Origin: Prolixibacteraceae bacterium
GTDB lineage: Bacteria > Bacteroidota > Bacteroidia > Bacteroidales > Prolixibacteraceae
Length of the DNA stretch: 64,000 bases
Assembly: GCA_028683385.1 (NCBI GenBank)
Contig: JAQUIJ010000006.1
Location: forward strand, 1 to 64,000
Direction of reading: 5' to 3'
In this document: positions 40,426 through 49,405 of the stretch, piece by piece
Layout: each line of letters starts with the position of its first letter
Position numbering within the stretch: position 1 is the stretch's first letter
The notes under the pieces: model-generated
Database searches by the model: none
Told to the model about the DNA's origin: nothing
Seen by the model: the letters and a program-made list of their open reading frames with translations, nothing else
Position numbers and translations under genes: made by a program

Positions 40426-41922
40426 ATGAAACAAAAACTTCGTCCAATCATGTTTGTCGGAACCGGTTCCGATGTGGGGAAAAGCATCATCAATGCCGGA
40501 TTCTGCCGCATTTTTAAGCAGGATGGCTATTCGCCCGCACCGTTTAAGGCGCAAAACATGTCGCTTAATTCGTTTGCGGGCATCGACGGGCTGGAGCTTG
40601 GCCGTGCTCAGGCTGTTCAGGCCGAAGCCTGCGGCATTGAACCGCTAAGCGAAATGAATCCCATTTTGCTGAAGCCAACCAGCAATCAAAATGCACAGGT
40701 GGTTTTGAACGGAAAACCCATGGGAAACCAGTCGGCCAAAGAATATTTCCTGGGAACCGATCGCGATGCCCTTTTTGCCGAGGCGATGAATGCCTACAAA
40801 AAACTGGCTGATCAATACAATCCGATGGTGATTGAGGGTGCCGGAAGCATTTCGGAAATCAACCTGCGTGAGAAAGACATCGTGAACATGCGGGTTGCAC
40901 TTGCTGTAGATGCTGCCGTTATTTTGGTGGCCGATATTGATCGTGGAGGCGTGTTTGGCAGCGTTTACGGAACATTGGAACTGCTTCCTCCCGAAGAACG
41001 CGCTTTGGTGAAAGGCATTCTGATCAACAAATTCAGGGGCGATATTGATCTTTTTGCGGAAGGAAGGAAAATACTGGAAAACATCACCGGAGTGCCTGTT
41101 GTGGGCGTGGTTCCGTATTATCACGACATTCATGTGGACGACGAAGACTCGGTAGTGATCGACCACAAATCAGGAAAAACACGCGATGGATTGGTCAATG
41201 TGGCGGTGGTTTTACTTCGGCACATGTCGAATTTCACCGACTTTAATGTGCTGGAACGTGTTCCTGAAATCAACCTGTTTTATACTGCCAATCCCGAAGA
41301 AATTGAAAGGGCTGACGTAGTGATTATTCCAGGATCAAAAAATACAATGGGTGATTTGGCTTATTTGCGTCGAACCGGACTCGCAAAGGCGATTCTGAAT
41401 AGTCAGCAAAAAGGAAATGCGGTTTATGGCATTTGTGGCGGCTACCAGATGATGGGAACAGAAATCCATGATCCGCAGCATGTTGAAGGCGAAATTGATT
41501 TTATGCCGGGGCTCGGGCTTTTACCTGTTGTTACTACGCTCATGGGCGAAAAGCGAACGGTGCAAAGCGAATTCACTTTCAGAAATGAAACGGGTTTGTG
41601 TAAAGGATACGAAATACACATGGGACAAACCGAGTTGCTCGATGGTTTGCCGCTGGCAAGTCTAAGCGACGGATCGAAAGACGGCTGTTTCCTGAGCGAG
41701 AAAACCTGGGGAACATATCTGCACGGCATTTTCGATAACTTGCCTGTCATTCAGTCTGTCCTGAAAAGCTGCGGAAAAGAAACCCGGCTTCGGGAATTTA
41801 ACTTTCAGGAATACAAAAACGGGCAGTACGATAAGTTAGCCGACCACATTCGCAAAAGCTGCGATATGGAATATGTCTATAAAATAATGAATTATAACCA
41901 CATAGAACACAATAGATTTTAA
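40426..41922 (+). CDS. cobQ: Cobyric acid synthase
   Basis: This 498-residue glutamine-dependent amidotransferase amidates adenosylcobyrinic acid a,c-diamide at four positions to cobyric acid. The N-terminal dethiobiotin-synthetase-like domain has FVGTGSDVGKSIINAGFCR and PFKAQNMSLNSF. The C-terminal glutaminase domain has the nucleophile in YGICGGYQMMG and the His in TYLHGIFDN. The last eight residues (NHIEHNRF) are encoded by the start of an ACCACA-type repeat, so the C-terminus was extended or replaced by repeat DNA. Presence of CobQ without ring-synthesis genes suggests salvage of incompletely amidated corrinoids. Confidence 0.95.
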   Translation: MKQKLRPIMFVGTGSDVGKSIINAGFCRIFKQDGYSPAPFKAQNMSLNSFAGIDGLELGRAQAVQAEACGIEPLSEMNPILLKPTSNQNAQVVLNGKPMGNQSAKEYFLGTDRDALFAEAMNAYKKLADQYNPMVIEGAGSISEINLREKDIVNMRVALAVDAAVILVADIDRGGVFGSVYGTLELLPPEERALVKGILINKFRGDIDLFAEGRKILENITGVPVVGVVPYYHDIHVDDEDSVVIDHKSGKTRDGLVNVAVVLLRHMSNFTDFNVLERVPEINLFYTANPEEIERADVVIIPGSKNTMGDLAYLRRTGLAKAILNSQQKGNAVYGICGGYQMMGTEIHDPQHVEGEIDFMPGLGLLPVVTTLMGEKRTVQSEFTFRNETGLCKGYEIHMGQTELLDGLPLASLSDGSKDGCFLSEKTWGTYLHGIFDNLPVIQSVLKSCGKETRLREFNFQEYKNGQYDKLADHIRKSCDMEYVYKIMNYNHIEHNRF

Positions 41923-41972
41923 ACTTACAAATCCTTCGGATTTAAAAATTACTCTATGTGACCTATGTGGTT
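41896..41972. repeat. AACCACATAG inverted repeat overlapping cobQ end
   Basis: AACCACATAG at 41896 is repeated inverted as CTATGTGGTT at 41963-41972, with inner AATCCTTCGGATT symmetry. The first 27 bp encode the end of CobQ. Confidence 0.65.
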
Positions 41973-41985
41973 CAAAAATTAAAAT

Positions 41986-42513
41986 ATGAAAACAGGATTA
42001 ATACACATTTATACAGGAGAAGGAAAAGGTAAAACCACTGCTGCGGTTGGGCTGGCGGTTCGTGCATTGGGTCACGGAATGACTGTTTGCTATGCTCATT
42101 TCAATAAGCGGCCTGAATTGTATGGTTACCACGAAATTCAGAGTTTGCAGAAATTGGGCGCCACAATCCTCGGATTTACCGAAGGGCATTGGTCGTTTAA
42201 CCCAAAAGTTACCCGCGAGAGTAGCCGCGAAGATGTTAAAAACGGACTGATTCAACTGACCGGGTTTATCCAGGGGAAAACACCCGATTTGCTGATCTTA
42301 GATGAGATTCTGATTTCGGTGCGCGATGGCGTTTTGGCTGAAGACGAATTGCTCGAATTTATTGCACAAAAACCAGCTAAGCTCGAACTGGTATTGACTG
42401 GTCGTGGCGCCACTGATGGACTGATTGAGGTAGCCGATTACGTGAGCAACATTCAAAAAGTAAAGCATCCGTTCGACCGAAAAATTTACAGCCGCGAAGG
42501 AATTGAGTTTTAA
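41986..42513 (+). CDS. cobO: Cob(I)yrinic acid a,c-diamide adenosyltransferase
   Basis: This 175-residue CobA/BtuR/CobO-type corrinoid adenosyltransferase adds the 5'-deoxyadenosyl group from ATP to the reduced cobalt. It has the unusual P-loop IYTGEGKGKTTAAVGLAVRA, LLILDEILISVRDG and LVLTGRGATDGLIEVADYVS. Its C-terminus (HPFDRKIYSREGIEF) is typical. The 128 bp to btuC hold no feature I can name. Confidence 0.9.
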   Translation: MKTGLIHIYTGEGKGKTTAAVGLAVRALGHGMTVCYAHFNKRPELYGYHEIQSLQKLGATILGFTEGHWSFNPKVTRESSREDVKNGLIQLTGFIQGKTPDLLILDEILISVRDGVLAEDELLEFIAQKPAKLELVLTGRGATDGLIEVADYVSNIQKVKHPFDRKIYSREGIEF

Positions 42514-42641
42514 TTGGGTGACTTAAATAGACCGGAACAATCAAAAAATGTTGAGATTCTGGCCCAAAGTAGTATCGAATGGTTACGAATGACTAATTTT
42601 GACCGATTTTAAACCGAAAATAACAGCACCGTGTGATTGAA

Positions 42642-43664
42642 ATGCAACAAAAATACCTTCGGTGGGCTTTTTATTTAGCCGGATTATTGATCCTGCTTGT
42701 CGCTTCCGTGGTTTTATCGCTGTCGGTTGGCGAGATGAATCTTGGATTCATGGACATTTTCAGTATTCTCGGGAAAGGACATGAAAGCATGGAATACACC
42801 ATTCTGAGCCAGATTCGTATCCCTCGGGTTTTGCTCGGAGTTGCGGTTGGTGGCGCGCTCAGCCTTTCAGGAATTTTGTTGCAGGGTGTTTACCGCAATC
42901 CGCTGGTTGAACCTTATACGCTGGGCATTTCGGGAGGAGCATCGCTGGGCGTGGCTTTTGTGATTGTGTTTGGCCTGCATCAATTGGTAGGCTCGTTTAT
43001 GTTGCCATTGGCCGGTTTTGCAGGTTCGTTCCTGATTATTTTTCTGGTTTACACCATCAGCTCCCGCAGTGGCCGTATCAACATTCAAAGCATGCTGCTT
43101 ACCGGGGTAATGATCAGTTTTATTGCCTCGTCGTCGATGATGCTTTTGATGGCTACCACCAGCTCTGAAAACCTGCACGGAATTATTTTCTGGATCATGG
43201 GTTCGCTCGATGAACCTGACATGTCGCTGATATACATTACACTGATCATTTCGGTTTGTGCGCTTGTTGTTTCATATTTGTTTGTTCAACCGCTCAATGC
43301 GCTACGGCTGGGTGAAGAAAAGGCCAAACACCTCGGAATTAATACCGATTTGTCGATCAAGCTCCTGTTTTTGCTGGCGTCGCTACTGGCAGGAGTTTCA
43401 GTAGCAGTGGCAGGGGTCATTGGTTTTGTAGGATTGATCATTCCCCACCTGATGCGCCTTTTGGTCGGTTCCGACTACCGTATTTTGCTGGTCAGTTCCT
43501 TTTTGTCGGGCTCTATTTTTCTGGTACTTTCGGATGTGATTGCCCGCACCATTATATCACCCAATGAGCTTCCCATAGGTGTGATCACCGGAATCGTCGG
43601 TGGAATTGCATTTTTGCTGATGATCAGCCGTTCGTCGTACCGTTCACTCAATAAAAACCGATGA
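42642..43664 (+). CDS. btuC: Corrinoid ABC transporter permease
   Basis: This FecCD/BtuC family permease has about 340 residues from the ATG at 42642 (a GTG nine bases upstream is possible) and about ten transmembrane helices. It has QIRIPRVLLGVAVGGALSLSGILLQG and NPLVEPYTLGISGGASLGVAF, the usual family segments, and VGFVGLIIPHLMRLLVGSDYR near the end. It overlaps the ATPase gene by 4 bp. Riboswitch context and corrinoid neighbours indicate B12 rather than siderophore; the binding protein is encoded at 30003-30815. Confidence 0.88.
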   Translation: MQQKYLRWAFYLAGLLILLVASVVLSLSVGEMNLGFMDIFSILGKGHESMEYTILSQIRIPRVLLGVAVGGALSLSGILLQGVYRNPLVEPYTLGISGGASLGVAFVIVFGLHQLVGSFMLPLAGFAGSFLIIFLVYTISSRSGRINIQSMLLTGVMISFIASSSMMLLMATTSSENLHGIIFWIMGSLDEPDMSLIYITLIISVCALVVSYLFVQPLNALRLGEEKAKHLGINTDLSIKLLFLLASLLAGVSVAVAGVIGFVGLIIPHLMRLLVGSDYRILLVSSFLSGSIFLVLSDVIARTIISPNELPIGVITGIVGGIAFLLMISRSSYRSLNKNR

Positions 43665-44488
43665 GCAACATTCTGAACATACAGAACCTGTGTTGCGGGT
43701 ATCCTAAATTTCAATTGTCGGATATCAACATCGACATCCCCAAAGGTTCATTCTCCGGAATTATCGGGCCAAATGGTTCGGGAAAAACCACGCTCTTCCG
43801 CGCCATTACCGGAACGCTTGGCCTGAAATCAGGAAAAATATTGCTTTCGGATAAAAATCTGAAGTCGTTTTCATTGCGTGATCGGGCGCAAAACATTGCC
43901 ATTGTTAGCCAGTTTATCGAAGCGGGTGACATGACTGTAGAAGATTATGTGCTGATGGGGCGTATTCCGTACCACAGCCGGTTCAATTTTTTCGAGACCG
44001 ACGAGGATTTTGAGATTGCCCGAAACTACATGGAAATGACTGATACCTGGCGTTTCAAGGATCAATTGATGTCGGAGCTGAGCGGCGGCGAACAGCAGTT
44101 GGCCGGGATAGCTCGTGCCTTGACACAGCAGCCACAACTGCTTTTGCTCGACGAACCTACCTCGCACCTCGACATCACACATCAGGTTCACATCCTGAAT
44201 GTGTTGCAGCAACTTAATCAGGAAATGGGGCTATCGGTTTTGATGGTTATTCACGACCTGAACCTGGCTTCGGAATATTGCGACTGGCTGATTCTGGTTA
44301 ATCAGGGTAAAATACATACGCAGGGCTCTCCGGAAGAAGTTCTCACTTTCCAAAATATCGAAGATGTTTATCAAACCGTGGTTGTTACCCAAAATAACCC
44401 ACTTTCCGGGAAACCCGCCATTTTTCTGGCATCGCAAAAGGTGCTGAAAGAAATTCAGGAGAAATTGGCTGGCAATCAGAAATTCTGA
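43661..44488 (+). CDS. btuD: Corrinoid ABC transporter ATP-binding protein
   Basis: This 275-residue ABC ATPase has Walker A IIGPNGSGKTTLF, the signature LSGGEQQLAGIARAL and Walker B LLLLDEPTSHLD with a downstream VIHDLNLA switch His. It is of the FecE/BtuD type and overlaps btuC by 4 bp. It is the last gene clearly belonging to the second riboswitch operon. Confidence 0.9.
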   Translation: MSNILNIQNLCCGYPKFQLSDINIDIPKGSFSGIIGPNGSGKTTLFRAITGTLGLKSGKILLSDKNLKSFSLRDRAQNIAIVSQFIEAGDMTVEDYVLMGRIPYHSRFNFFETDEDFEIARNYMEMTDTWRFKDQLMSELSGGEQQLAGIARALTQQPQLLLLDEPTSHLDITHQVHILNVLQQLNQEMGLSVLMVIHDLNLASEYCDWLILVNQGKIHTQGSPEEVLTFQNIEDVYQTVVVTQNNPLSGKPAIFLASQKVLKEIQEKLAGNQKF

Positions 44489-44547
44489 TTTTGTGACCGA
44501 GCTTTGCTCTAAAAGCCGTAAATTCACCAAACTTTAAAACTCACCCA

Positions 44548-44988
44548 ATGAATCCTTTGATTGATAATTTTGTGAGCTCAAAACGTATCGCAGTGGTCGG
44601 CATGTCGCGTTCAGGTAAGAAATTTGGCAACATGGCTGCAAAAGAGTTGAAAACAAAAGGCTATGAAATTTTTCCGATTCACCCGGAAGCCCTTGAAATT
44701 GAAGGAATGAACTGTTTCCCTAACCTTAAAAGTTTAAGTGGAAAGGTGGATGGTGTATGGATTTCTATTCCGCCTAAAAATGTTTCTTCGGTTTTGGAAG
44801 AAGCTGCTCTTATTGGCCTGAAAAATATTTGGTTGCAACAAGGCGCCTGGTCAAAAGAAGTTCAGCAGACGATTGACCAATTGAATCTGTCGGTTGTCTC
44901 TAAAAAATGTATCCTGATGTATGCTCCGCCAGTGAAGTCGGTTCATAAGTTTCACCGGACAATCGTTGGTATTTTTGGTAAGTTGTAG
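44548..44988 (+). CDS. CoA-binding (YccU-like) protein
   Basis: This 146-residue protein is a stand-alone CoA-binding Rossmann domain. It opens with SKRIAVVGMSRSGKKFGNMAAKELK and continues with FPIHPEALEIEG, VWISIPPKNV and NIWLQQGAWS. The same fold forms the N-terminus of succinyl-CoA synthetase alpha, but no catalytic part is present here. The ligand and role are unknown. It begins 59 bp after btuD and ends 22 bp before the aldo/keto reductase start. Confidence 0.85.
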   Translation: MNPLIDNFVSSKRIAVVGMSRSGKKFGNMAAKELKTKGYEIFPIHPEALEIEGMNCFPNLKSLSGKVDGVWISIPPKNVSSVLEEAALIGLKNIWLQQGAWSKEVQQTIDQLNLSVVSKKCILMYAPPVKSVHKFHRTIVGIFGKL

Positions 44989-45010
44989 CTCATTCCTAAA
45001 TTCAGGATTA

Positions 45011-45841
45011 ATGGCTGATATTAAAATTCCTATAACAAAATTATACAATGGAGTAGGGATGCCCTGGCTTGGACTTGGCGTTCACCGTGCTGGCGTTGGT
45101 TCAGAGGTTGTGGCAGCTATCCAATGTGCGCTTCAGGCTGGCTACCGAAGTATCGATACCGCAACCTACTACCAAAACGAACATCGTGTTGGCGAAGCTG
45201 TTGTCAAAAGTGGTATCCCGCGCGAAGATATTTTCCTGACCACTAAAGTCTGGAATACCGATCAGGGATATCATTCAACGATAAGCGCTTTTGAGGCGAG
45301 TCTCGAAAAGCTACAAACCAGTTACCTCGATCTGTATCTGATTCATTGGCCGCAAAGCAAACTCACTTTCGAAACCTGGAAGGCGATGGAAGAGCTATAC
45401 GAAAAAGGTAAAATCCGCGCCATTGGCGTATGTAATTTTCTTATTCCGCATCTGAAACGGCTAATGGAAAGTTCGCGGATAAAGCCGATGGTTAACCAGT
45501 TCGAGTTTCATCCGCAGTTGGTTCAGCCCGAATTACTTCAATTTTGCAAAGACAATCGGATTCAGCCTGAAGCCTGGCGACCAATTATGAAAGGTAGGGT
45601 GAATGAAATTGAATTCCTTCAGGAATTATCAGATAAATACCAGAAAACGCCTGTTCAAATTGTTTTGAGATGGGACATTCAGAAAGGAGTGGTGACTATT
45701 CCCAAATCGGTTACACCTGAGCGAATTACAAGCAATGCCGACATTTTCGATTTTGAGCTTTCGGCTGATGATTTGGCCCGAATTGATAAATTGGATAAAA
45801 ATGTAAGGCTGGGCCGAGATCCAAACGCCCATCATTTCTGA
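45011..45841 (+). CDS. Aldo/keto reductase
   Basis: This encodes about 276 residues from the ATG at 45011 (MADIKIPITKLYNGVGMPWLG). It has the complete AKR tetrad: Asp49 and Tyr54 in DTATYYQNE, Lys79 in LTTKVW and His112 in LIHWP. PKSVTPERI near residue 235 binds NADPH. It belongs to the AKR5-like group that reduces small carbonyls such as 2,5-diketo-gluconate or methylglyoxal; the true substrate is unknown. Confidence 0.9.
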   Translation: MADIKIPITKLYNGVGMPWLGLGVHRAGVGSEVVAAIQCALQAGYRSIDTATYYQNEHRVGEAVVKSGIPREDIFLTTKVWNTDQGYHSTISAFEASLEKLQTSYLDLYLIHWPQSKLTFETWKAMEELYEKGKIRAIGVCNFLIPHLKRLMESSRIKPMVNQFEFHPQLVQPELLQFCKDNRIQPEAWRPIMKGRVNEIEFLQELSDKYQKTPVQIVLRWDIQKGVVTIPKSVTPERITSNADIFDFELSADDLARIDKLDKNVRLGRDPNAHHF

Positions 45842-46104
45842 TTATGACTAAATATTCCGTAAAGTTATCAGCCAAACAGTCTATTTATCAATAGATATTA
45901 CAAAACGATTAATTTTTTAATTAAATTGCAATCTCAGTTTCTTTATTGAACTATAACTGAATGCTACGGAATTTATTTCAATACTTTTACGCGATTTTTA
46001 AAAATGGATTGAACGATTGTTGTTTGACAAATAAAAAATAGGACAAACCATTTGATTTGCACAGATTCTATTGATTTGTATAATCATAAACAAATAACTA
46101 TTAC

Positions 46105-48363
46105 ATGGGTATTTACATTTTCTTTTTAGTAGTACTTTTTATTTTGGCTATTTCCGACCTGACTGTTGGAGTCGCCAATGACGCTGTGAATTTTCTGAAT
46201 TCGGCTATTGGCTCAAAAGTTGCATCGCGCCGGGTTATTATGATTGTGGCTAGTGTTGGAATTATGGTTGGGGCACTTTTTGCCAACGGAATGATGGAAG
46301 TTGCACGTAAAGGATTATTCTATCCTCAGTATTACCTGTTTACCGAAATCATCATTATTTATTTAGCAGTCATGTTTACCGATGTGCTGTTACTCGATTT
46401 TTTTAACACATTTGGCTTACCAACTTCTACTACTGTTTCGCTGGTTTTTGGCTTGCTTGGTGGTGCCATCGGAATGGCATTTCTGAAAGTTGGGGAAGGT
46501 GCTACTATCATGGTCGATGGGATAGAAAAGGTCGCGCAAATAGCAGATTACATCAATTCTGCCAAGGCGCTCACAATCATATCCAGCATTCTTTTATCAG
46601 TGGTGTTTTCATTTGTTTTTGGGGTAGTTATTCAATGGATCAGCAGGTTGATCTTTACTTTTAATATTGAAAGAACCATCAAATATTATGGCTCTTTGTG
46701 GGGCGGACTGGCTATTTCGGCTATCACTTATTTTATCCTGATAAAGGGTGTGAAAGATGCCTCATTTATGACTGCAGAAATGTATGCCATGATCAAGGAG
46801 AATACACTTGTAATTCTGGGACTAAGTTTTGCTTTTTGGGCACTTTTTCTTCAATTGTTTAGTTGGATTTTAAAAGTTAATCCATTAAAAGTTGTCGTAA
46901 TGGTCGGTACGTTCGCTTTGGCTATGGCTTTTGCTGGCAACGACCTTGTAAATTTTGTGGGTGTTCCATTGGCAGGCCTTGAAGCGTTTAAGATATTTTC
47001 AGCAAATGGTGGAAATGATCTTATGATGGGTAAATTGTTGGGTGATATTATTACTCCTTCTTATTTTTTGATTATCGCGGGTGTCATCATGTTATTTGTT
47101 CTCTGGTTTTCGAAAAAAGCGCAAACAGTTATTGAAACTTCACTGAGCCTGAGTCGTCAGGATGAAGGTACTGAACGATTCGGTTCATCTGCCTTTTCAA
47201 GGGTTTTGGTTCGCCGGGTAGTTAATACGGGTACATTTTTCAGTCAGGTAATTCCTCAACCTATCATTAATAAGATTAGTAGTCGTTTCGATACCACTAA
47301 AATGGATGAAAGATCAAAAAAGGATCCTAATCCTCCAATGTTCGACATGGTGCGAGCTTCAGTAAACATGATGGTTGCATCGATTCTGATTGCGATTGGA
47401 ACCTCATACAAATTACCGCTTTCAACCACTTATGTGACATTTATGGTAGCGATGAGTACTTCGCTTGTTGATGGCGCCTGGGGTCGCGACAGTGCTGTGT
47501 ACCGAATTACCGGTGTATTCACAGTTGTTGGTGGCTGGTTTATTACCGGACTTGCTGCTTTTTCAGTGGCTTTCTTTCTCGCTTTATTTATGGGTTGGGC
47601 TCAGGTTTTCGGTGTAATTGCAATCTTATCATTTGCCATTCTTGCATTTTACAGAACCCATTTATTACACAAAAAACGTGAAGAAAGTTTTGAAGCTAAA
47701 ACGGAAGAGAGTGCGGTTATTCCAACAGTAAGCAAAATGTTTGAAACCACGAATAAGGGGATTGAAAAAAACCTGAATTTAATGAGCGACATTTTCAGTA
47801 AGACTGTTAAAGGACTTATTGATGAAGACCGAAAAGAACTGAAGAAAGAACTGAAGATTTCAGTTGAGATAGAGCAGAAACTCATCAATAAAAAGAGCAA
47901 AATTCATCAGACAATTAATTCAATGCCACCCGATTCGGTTGAGGCAAGCTATTTTTACATATTAACCCTTGATTACCTGAAAGAACTTGCACATACGGTT
48001 AATTATATGGTTGAGCCTATTTTTAATCATGTCGACAACAATCATAAGCCAATTCTTGCATCACAAGCCGATGAACTTACACAGATCGCGGTAGAATTAT
48101 CTGTATTTACCCAGAAGATGATCGAAATGCTAAATGTCAATAGCGACAGCAAACTGGATGAAATTTATGCCGAACAATTGAGAGTTATTGCTGTGGTCAG
48201 GGAAGTTCGAAGAAATCTGATTAAATCGATAAAGAAAAATGATGTAAGTACAAAAAACAGCATGCTTCTTTTAAATATTTTGAGTGGAGCCCGAAACATT
48301 CTGAATTATTCAATCAACCTGATGAAAATTCAGAGTGATTTTGCCAATATCATGAAGAATTAA
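46105..48363 (+). CDS. PiT family phosphate transporter with PhoU-like C-terminus
   Basis: This 752-residue protein has an N-terminal PiT transporter with about twelve helices. Paired family motifs are DLTVGVANDAVNFLNSAIGS (about 13-32) and MAFAGNDLVNFVGVPLAG (about 273-290). The C-terminal cytosolic part (about 535-752) is helical and resembles DUF47/PhoU regulators. It should import inorganic phosphate with a cation. It is monocistronic; the 262 bp upstream are AT-rich and show no gene or clear promoter box. Confidence 0.9.
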   Translation: MGIYIFFLVVLFILAISDLTVGVANDAVNFLNSAIGSKVASRRVIMIVASVGIMVGALFANGMMEVARKGLFYPQYYLFTEIIIIYLAVMFTDVLLLDFFNTFGLPTSTTVSLVFGLLGGAIGMAFLKVGEGATIMVDGIEKVAQIADYINSAKALTIISSILLSVVFSFVFGVVIQWISRLIFTFNIERTIKYYGSLWGGLAISAITYFILIKGVKDASFMTAEMYAMIKENTLVILGLSFAFWALFLQLFSWILKVNPLKVVVMVGTFALAMAFAGNDLVNFVGVPLAGLEAFKIFSANGGNDLMMGKLLGDIITPSYFLIIAGVIMLFVLWFSKKAQTVIETSLSLSRQDEGTERFGSSAFSRVLVRRVVNTGTFFSQVIPQPIINKISSRFDTTKMDERSKKDPNPPMFDMVRASVNMMVASILIAIGTSYKLPLSTTYVTFMVAMSTSLVDGAWGRDSAVYRITGVFTVVGGWFITGLAAFSVAFFLALFMGWAQVFGVIAILSFAILAFYRTHLLHKKREESFEAKTEESAVIPTVSKMFETTNKGIEKNLNLMSDIFSKTVKGLIDEDRKELKKELKISVEIEQKLINKKSKIHQTINSMPPDSVEASYFYILTLDYLKELAHTVNYMVEPIFNHVDNNHKPILASQADELTQIAVELSVFTQKMIEMLNVNSDSKLDEIYAEQLRVIAVVREVRRNLIKSIKKNDVSTKNSMLLLNILSGARNILNYSINLMKIQSDFANIMKN

Positions 48364-48370
48364 AACAATA

Positions 48371-48423
48371 CTCGTCCTGAAATAGGTAATATCCTTTGTG
48401 TATTAATCCTATTTCAGGATGAG
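48371..48423. terminator. Hairpin after phosphate transporter gene
   Basis: A 16-bp stem with one G-T wobble (48371-48386 with 48408-48423), 8 bp after the stop. It lacks a long U-tract. Confidence 0.6.
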
Positions 48424-48514
48424 ACTATCTATTGTAATCCGGATTCATCCCAATGTCAACTTATAGGGATATGTGGGAAGATTTTCGGATCTTTACAGTC
48501 TTAAAATCAATGGA

Positions 48515-49222
48515 ATGCATACGAAAAAGTATTCACTTCTTTTGTTTCTTTTTTCGTTTTTTCTGATTGTTGAATGCGGTTTCGCTCAAAATACCAGCAA
48601 TTATGGTCTTAAGGTTATATCGACCGAAGCTGAATACCGAAAATGTGTCGACGTGGATGCAGATCAGGAGTTGGTTGATATTCAGAAGTTTATTCCTGAA
48701 ATTGTCTTAGATATCAGGTATGCTACGGTTCACAATTTTACGGGTCAAGCGGTTTATCCTTCGGCCAGGGCATTTGCCCGGAAGCCGGTTGTGATTCAGC
48801 TAAAAGCCATTCAGGAGGAACTGAAAAGCAAAAAACTTGGGCTCAAGATATACGATGCTTATCGCCCATATGCCATTACCGTAAAGTTTTACGAACTTTA
48901 TCCCGACTCCACTTTTGTTGCCAACCCGCGAAAAGGTTCGCGGCATAACCGGGGAGCTGCTATCGATTTGACGCTAGTCGATCTCAAAACAGGAAACGAA
49001 CTTGAAATGACCAGTCAGTTTGATGATTTTTCAGAAAAAGCCATTTCTGATTACAGCGGAGGTACAGCCATTCAAAATGCCAATCGGAAACTACTCATTG
49101 AAACCATGACCAAACATGGATTTACTGTTTATTCGTCGGAATGGTGGCACTACGACTTCAACGACTGGCAAAAATTCGGATTAATGGATCTCTCTTTTGA
49201 GCAACTGGATGCGATTCATTAA
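48515..49222 (+). CDS. VanX-type D-alanyl-D-alanine dipeptidase
   Basis: This encodes about 235 residues from the ATG at 48515, giving a signal peptide (MHTKKYSLLLFLFSFFLIVECGFAQ). It belongs to peptidase family M15D: zinc ligands His in SRHNRGAAIDLTL (with the Asp) and His in EWWHYDF, and a preceding IYDAYRP segment with the conserved Arg. It cleaves D-Ala-D-Ala in the periplasm, probably for peptidoglycan turnover; no vancomycin cluster is present. Confidence 0.9.
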   Translation: MHTKKYSLLLFLFSFFLIVECGFAQNTSNYGLKVISTEAEYRKCVDVDADQELVDIQKFIPEIVLDIRYATVHNFTGQAVYPSARAFARKPVVIQLKAIQEELKSKKLGLKIYDAYRPYAITVKFYELYPDSTFVANPRKGSRHNRGAAIDLTLVDLKTGNELEMTSQFDDFSEKAISDYSGGTAIQNANRKLLIETMTKHGFTVYSSEWWHYDFNDWQKFGLMDLSFEQLDAIH

Positions 49223-49405
49223 TTTCTAAATGTAACTTCAGGAAAGCGCTGAAAGACAATAAAGTAGATCTTTACGACAGTCGGTTTAAACGGATGCAAT
49301 GATTCTATTGGAGTTTATGCAATAGTTAATCCTGAAAGATCCATTTGGCATTGATGCCCATACATCCAATTGATCTTTTATTTTTGGTGTTCAAAAAAAA
49401 TTTTT

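Noticed and set aside
48515-49222. Vancomycin resistance gene cluster
   Set aside because: Only a VanX-type dipeptidase is present, without VanH or ligase genes, so a peptidoglycan turnover role is more likely.
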